From contig NZ_LT907844.1 of NCBI RefSeq assembly GCF_900215505.1, positions 3,302,001-3,366,000 of the forward strand: a DNA stretch of 64,000 nt, given 5' to 3'. Below the pieces are notes generated by a model. The model saw only the letters and a list, made by a program, of their open reading frames with translations, did not search any database and was not told the origin of the DNA. A program made the translations under genes and the position numbers. Positions within the stretch are counted from its first letter, which is position 1, and every line of letters starts with the position of its first letter. Below are positions 59,927-64,000 of this stretch, in pieces. This stretch comes from Cohaesibacter sp. ES.047. GTDB lineage: Bacteria > Pseudomonadota > Alphaproteobacteria > Rhizobiales > Cohaesibacteraceae.

Positions 59927-61324
59927 ATGGCAGATGCTGAAAAGCTGAAGGAGAAGCTTTCTCTTTATCTTTCAACTTTGTCAGAAAGTGCTCAACGGCT
60001 TTTGCTGCGCAGCCTGGAAAACGGCGAGCGCGAAGGCAAGAGTGATGCTGCCTCTATGCTCATTCTTGCAGCCTTGCGCGAAGTCTTGTGCGACGACGAG
60101 CCGATCGTCGCGTTCCGGCGCTATGCAAAAGAGGAGTTTTTCAAATCATGTCAGCCTTTCATTACCGCCATCGACCTTGTTGAAAAAGAAAAGGCGAGAA
60201 TAAGCCCTTCGTCCATCGACAAAATTTGGGCCTGGATTGAGCGAGACATCGCGACAGAAGCGCAGCAGGAGCGCCTCAACATGCCGTGTAATGGCATGGA
60301 CCAAAAGGATATCGCCGGACGCTGTATCAAATTCAGAGAAGAGATGTTTGGTACAACCAACAGGTATGTCAAATCCAAGCTGCAGGATCTTGGGGGCGAA
60401 CAGAAGCTGTGCAATCATCTTGGCGGTCAGACGGTGTATGAAGATCTTCTGGAAGTGCTGTCTTCATCCGATCAAGTGAAGCCTTTGGCGCCTTTCTTGT
60501 CCAAAGTACCAGCTGAGATACTCAGTTGGAGTTCTCCCGAAGGTGAAGAAGCCTACGCGACGATTTGCAAGTATGTTCAGCAATTTCCTATGAAAACAGC
60601 CTGGTTGTTCTCCGCAATCACCGAAAGGTTGGCATCACCCAGATTGCGTGTCCAATTGGCGTCCAAACTGGCTGGCTCGGACGATGCGGTTCAGATCTCG
60701 GCGACTGTGTATTCTCCTGCGATCCATCAGGTGTTTGCGGATATGGAAGCCTGCCTAGTGGCTTTCGAAACTTCATTCAATGATCATGACGATTTCGATA
60801 CCCTCATCAAAAACCTGTCAACTTGGCGAGGGTTGGCAAAGGCCGTTGAAACTGAGATGGAAGTCCACCCTCAATGTCCTTGGGGTAAAGCTCTTGCGGA
60901 TATGAAATTCAGACTTTCTGATATTTTGAAAGCGGAAATTGAAGCTGCACCAGGATTGATGCGAAAAGCCCTAAAGGCACCAAAGAGTGGTGCTGATGAG
61001 CATTTCGATCAAATTGCGGTCTCAGACGCAACCAGAGCGATTTTGCTTTTCCATCACACTGAGCGCATGAAAGAAACACTTGCCCTGAACGGTCCTGTCG
61101 TGCGCGCTCGAAAGGATCTGGATCAGTCCTTCGAAGTTCTCTCCACGTCAATCGTTGAACGGACCAGGCAGGCCTCTGGACCCAATGTCGACGTCTGCAA
61201 GGCCTTGGGTGATGCGGCAATTCTCTTTGCCAAGGAACTGTTCGACGAGCAATATGCCGCTGCCCTGCAGCGCCAGCTCAATGCCGCAGCTTCCACGCCT
61301 GAAAAGAAGGCTGTTGAAGCGTAA
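59927..61324 (+). CDS. Unrecognised 465-residue cytoplasmic protein
   Basis: I do not recognise this family. The protein has no signal peptide or membrane segment and looks almost entirely helical (LYLSTLSESAQRLLLRSLEN, KSDAASMLILAALREVLCDD, VCKALGDAAILFAKELFDEQ). It contains scattered cysteines, with no clear metal site. GAGGTGAAGG precedes the ATG, and codon use looks like that of its neighbours, so it is a real gene. It lies between a surface lipoprotein and ccmI and is likely transcribed alone. Confidence 0.8.
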   Translation: MADAEKLKEKLSLYLSTLSESAQRLLLRSLENGEREGKSDAASMLILAALREVLCDDEPIVAFRRYAKEEFFKSCQPFITAIDLVEKEKARISPSSIDKIWAWIERDIATEAQQERLNMPCNGMDQKDIAGRCIKFREEMFGTTNRYVKSKLQDLGGEQKLCNHLGGQTVYEDLLEVLSSSDQVKPLAPFLSKVPAEILSWSSPEGEEAYATICKYVQQFPMKTAWLFSAITERLASPRLRVQLASKLAGSDDAVQISATVYSPAIHQVFADMEACLVAFETSFNDHDDFDTLIKNLSTWRGLAKAVETEMEVHPQCPWGKALADMKFRLSDILKAEIEAAPGLMRKALKAPKSGADEHFDQIAVSDATRAILLFHHTERMKETLALNGPVVRARKDLDQSFEVLSTSIVERTRQASGPNVDVCKALGDAAILFAKELFDEQYAAALQRQLNAAASTPEKKAVEA

Positions 61325-61530
61325 CCCTCCTAAGATCTCCTTCTTGATTTGTTGATGCTCACGGTTTCCTCTCCAGCTTTGTGACTGGGGAGATGCGTGC
61401 ACATTAAAACTTCGTAACAATGGAGCTTTTTTGATTCATTCCATACTAGGGCCTGATGAACATGAGTTAATTTGACTTCCATGGCAAAAGCGGATTGCTT
61501 TGGCCAAACCGAAGTGAGAGCAGGGCCTTT

Positions 61531-62751
61531 ATGTTTTGGATTGTTGCGGGGGTTATTACCGCTATTACAGTTGCTGTTGTTGTCTATCCATTGACGCGCA
61601 AGGCGCGCAAAATGGCGAGCGCTGATTCGTATGATCTGACCGTATATGCCTCACAGCTCAAAGAGGTTGAAGGTGATGTCGAGCGTGGCCTCATTGAACA
61701 GAATGAGGCAGACGCTGCTAGGGCAGAAGTTGGGCGCCGTCTGCTCAGTGCTGAAGATGCTCTGGAAAAGCAGCGTCAAAACACGCACGGGGCATCGATC
61801 AATCCAGATGTTGCTCCGACGGCTGGTATGACAAACGGCCTGATTGCTGCGGTTGTTGCGTTGTTCGTTATACCGCTTTGTTCTCTTGGCCTTTACATAG
61901 CGCTTGGTTCGCCCGGATCCTCTGGGCAGCCTCTGGCAGAGCGCTTGAGCAAACCCCCTCAAGAGCAAAGCATGACGGAGCTTGTTGCCTCCGCAGAACG
62001 CAGACTGAAAGCCAATCCAGACGATCTGCAGGGGTGGCAGCGCTTGGCTCCGATCTATCTCTCCATGCGCCGGACGGAAGAAGCGACAAAAGCTTATCGC
62101 AATGTCCTGCGGTTGGAAGGAGAAAGCATGCTGGGCTTGGCCAACCTAGGTGAGGCCTTGGTTGTCAAAGATGCCGGGATTGTATCCAAGGAAGCGCTCG
62201 ATTTGTTTCAGCGCGCAAACAAGCTTGATCCCGATCATCCCAAGCCTCGTTTCTTCCTCGCGATAGCACTTGGGCAGCAAGGCAAGGATCAAGAGGCCAT
62301 AAATGCCTGGCAGGAAATGATCAATGGCTCGCCAGCTGACGCACCGTGGGTGTCTTTTGCGAAGAACCAGATATCCGCGATCCGCAATCGGATTGAGAAT
62401 GCCAAAGCATTACCCCAAAACGATTCTACCACCTCCGATCAGAGTAACGAACTAGCCGCTCAAGCTCCCGGTCCGACGGAGGATGACGTGGAAGCTGCCG
62501 CAGAAATGGATGCCGGTGATCGTAAGGCAATGATCGAGGGCATGGTTTCCCGCTTGGCGGAACGTCTGGACGAGCAGGGTGGCACCGCGGAGGAATGGGT
62601 TCGACTGATCAGGGCAGAACTGGTTCTTAATCGTCCTGACATGGCTGCCAAGACTGTCAGCAAGGCCTTGGTTGCCTTGCAGTCGGATCTTGAGGGCCTT
62701 GAAAAAGTAAAAGCGGCAGCCCGTTCGTTGGGAATTTCGGTAACACAATAA
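61531..62751 (+). CDS. ccmI: Cytochrome c maturation protein CcmI
   Basis: The 406-residue protein (CycH in rhizobia) delivers apocytochrome c to the heme ligation complex. It has an N-terminal membrane helix (WIVAGVITAITVAVVVYPLT), a cytoplasmic helical loop (YASQLKEVEGDVERGLIEQN, DAARAEVGRRLLSAED), and a second helix (GLIAAVVALFVIPLCSLGLY). A periplasmic TPR domain follows (LKANPDDLQGWQRLAPIYLS, then AYRNVLRLEGESMLGLANLG). The start at 61531 is chosen because the residues before it are not CcmI-like. It is first in the ccmI-ccmE-ccmF order. Confidence 0.93.
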   Translation: MFWIVAGVITAITVAVVVYPLTRKARKMASADSYDLTVYASQLKEVEGDVERGLIEQNEADAARAEVGRRLLSAEDALEKQRQNTHGASINPDVAPTAGMTNGLIAAVVALFVIPLCSLGLYIALGSPGSSGQPLAERLSKPPQEQSMTELVASAERRLKANPDDLQGWQRLAPIYLSMRRTEEATKAYRNVLRLEGESMLGLANLGEALVVKDAGIVSKEALDLFQRANKLDPDHPKPRFFLAIALGQQGKDQEAINAWQEMINGSPADAPWVSFAKNQISAIRNRIENAKALPQNDSTTSDQSNELAAQAPGPTEDDVEAAAEMDAGDRKAMIEGMVSRLAERLDEQGGTAEEWVRLIRAELVLNRPDMAAKTVSKALVALQSDLEGLEKVKAAARSLGISVTQ

Positions 62752-62822
62752 AACATTGGCGAAGAACTGATGAACGACAATCGGTGTCGGTCAGTTGAAA
62801 GCAGTCAGCAAAGGGTCGAGAT

Positions 62823-63278
62823 ATGACGAGAAAACAACGTCGGATGACGATGATTGGTGGGGCGGGAGCTGTTCTCTTCGCCGCTGTCGGACTCATTCTT
62901 TTTGCGTTGCAGGATCAGATTGTCTTTTTCAATAGTCCCAGCGACGTTGTTGAAAAAGGGGTTCAGCCCGGTCAACGAATTCGCCTCGGCGGTCTGGTTA
63001 AACAAGACACTGTAATGCGAGGGCAAGGCACCGAAATTTCATTCGTCGTGACAGATGGTGGATCCGATGTAAAAGTCGCCTACAACGGCATCTTGCCGGA
63101 CTTGTTTCGTGAAGGGCAGGGCGTCGTGACCGAGGGAAGTCTCACGCCAGAAGGTGTCTTCGCCGCGGATACTGTGCTCGCCAAGCACGACGAAACCTAT
63201 ATGCCAAAAGAGGTTGCTGCGGCCCTTAAAGAACAGGGGCACTGGCAAGGTGAAGAGCAAGAAATCCAATCCAATTGA
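62823..63278 (+). CDS. ccmE: Heme chaperone CcmE
   Basis: The 151-residue protein has a membrane anchor ([20 protein letters not shown]) and a periplasmic beta-barrel domain. The covalent heme ligand is H122 in [11 protein letters not shown], with Y126 in the conserved HxxxY motif. [15 protein letters not shown] and [20 protein letters not shown] are family blocks. It takes heme from CcmCD and passes it to CcmF/CcmH. Confidence 0.95.
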   Translation: MTRKQRRMTMIGGAGAVLFAAVGLILFALQDQIVFFNSPSDVVEKGVQPGQRIRLGGLVKQDTVMRGQGTEISFVVTDGGSDVKVAYNGILPDLFREGQGVVTEGSLTPEGVFAADTVLAKHDETYMPKEVAAALKEQGHWQGEEQEIQSN

Positions 63279-63340
63279 ACCAACTCGGGACGGCAAGACA
63301 GCATGCGGAATGACACAATTGACAGAACCGGAGAGACCTC

Positions 63341-64000
63341 ATGATTGTTGAGCTTGGCCACTTCATGCTCATTCTTGCCTTTGTTTTGGCTCTCATTCAG
63401 TCTGTTGTGCCGATCTGGGGCGCACAAATTGAGGACAGTCGATTGATGGCTGTAGCGACACCGATCGCAGTTACTCAGTTTCTTTTTGTCGGCTTGTCTT
63501 TCGCCGCGCTTACACATGCCTATGTAACGTCAGATTTTTCGGTTCAGAATGTCTGGGAAAACAGCCATTCGGATATGCCTCTTCTGTTCAAATTCACCTC
63601 GGTTTGGGGCAATCACGAAGGCTCGATGCTGCTCTGGGTCTTCATCCTGGTGATTTTCGGCGCTTTGGTTGGCGTGTTTGGTCGCAACCTGCCACCCAAG
63701 CTCAAGGCGAATACCCTTGCTGTCCAAGGCTGGATCACTGCAGCGTTCCTGTCGTTCGTGCTGTTGACCTCTAACCCGTTTCGTCGGATTTCGACGGCCA
63801 ACCTGCCGATTGAGGGACGCGACCTCAATCCGATTCTGCAGGACATCGGTCTCGCTATTCACCCGCCACTTCTCTATCTCGGCTATGTAGGGTTCTCAAT
63901 CGCGTTTGCTTTCTCTATCGCTGCTTTGCTTGAGGGGCGGATCGATGCGGCATGGGCACGCTTTGTCCGGCCATGGGTTCTGGTCGCGTGGGCGCTTTTG
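63341..64000 (+). CDS. ccmF: Heme lyase subunit CcmF, N-terminal part
   Basis: The first 220 residues of CcmF are visible; the frame stays open at the window end (the full protein is about 650). MIVELGHFMLILAFVLALIQ is the first helix. FKFTSVWGNHEGSMLLWVFI is the conserved loop before the WWD domain, and LQDIGLAIHPPLLYLGYVGF carries a heme-ligand His. GGAGAGACCTC precedes the ATG at 63341. Confidence 0.95.
   Translation, partial: MIVELGHFMLILAFVLALIQSVVPIWGAQIEDSRLMAVATPIAVTQFLFVGLSFAALTHAYVTSDFSVQNVWENSHSDMPLLFKFTSVWGNHEGSMLLWVFILVIFGALVGVFGRNLPPKLKANTLAVQGWITAAFLSFVLLTSNPFRRISTANLPIEGRDLNPILQDIGLAIHPPLLYLGYVGFSIAFAFSIAALLEGRIDAAWARFVRPWVLVAWALL

Overview
The window reads as chromosome of an alphaproteobacterium of the order Hyphomicrobiales (Rhizobiales), probably a marine or brackish lineage related to Cohaesibacter/Stappia-type bacteria. 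This rests on protein families typical of that order (MucR, DUF1491, DUF5330, DUF6456, DUF2336, a FeuPQ-like two-component system beside ccm genes, a seven-gene Mrp/Pha antiporter) and on alphaproteobacterial promoter and CtrA-type motifs. The genus is inference. I saw no tRNA, rRNA or CRISPR array.

1-6.7 kb: the end of a DUF4332 gene, a solitary IS200-type element, a LuxR-type regulator with a 20-bp dyad upstream, and the two-subunit B12-dependent methylmalonyl-CoA mutase (mutAB). 6.7-17.4 kb: metabolic and stress genes: YbjQ-like protein, LOG-type phosphoribohydrolase, two GNAT proteins, haloacid dehalogenase, branched-chain aminotransferase, Fe/Mn superoxide dismutase, glycosyltransferase, oligopeptidase B, tautomerase, DUF3592 membrane protein and MsrB. 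17.7-23.8 kb: complete mnhABCDEFG (pha/mrp) Na+(K+)/H+ antiporter operon.

24-40.4 kb: regulators and envelope genes: MucR, a DnaA-domain-IV-like protein followed by DUF6456, SufE, DUF5330, a DivJ-like PAS histidine kinase with a peptidoglycan-binding protein and DUF1491 downstream, a very large DUF2336 protein, a lipoprotein, a DUF1254/DUF1214-like pair, a class A penicillin-binding protein and a YcgN-like cysteine-cluster protein. A consensus TTAA-N7-TTAA CtrA site lies between the DUF2336 and lipoprotein genes.

40.7-56.4 kb: a compact gene-transfer-agent (GTA) type cluster in Rhodobacter capsulatus GTA order: small and large terminase, portal, g3.5, protease, capsid, g6, g7, an extra small gene, g8, g9, g10, g10.1, short tape measure, g12 to g15. 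It is followed by a lysis-like cassette (holin-like protein plus two overlapping spanin-like genes). No integrase, repressor or replication gene is seen, so a domesticated GTA fits better than a prophage. Two signals stand out. The g10.1 tail chaperone has no start codon before its conserved part but can be reached by a -1 frameshift at an A AAC CCC heptamer just before the g10 stop. A strong promoter followed by a terminator lies just upstream of the cluster and predicts a small RNA of about 110 nt or an attenuated leader.

56.4-64 kb: a FeuN/FeuP/FeuQ-like system, a 17-kDa-antigen-type lipoprotein, an unrecognised 465-residue protein, and the start of the cytochrome c maturation operon (ccmI, ccmE, ccmF cut by the window end).
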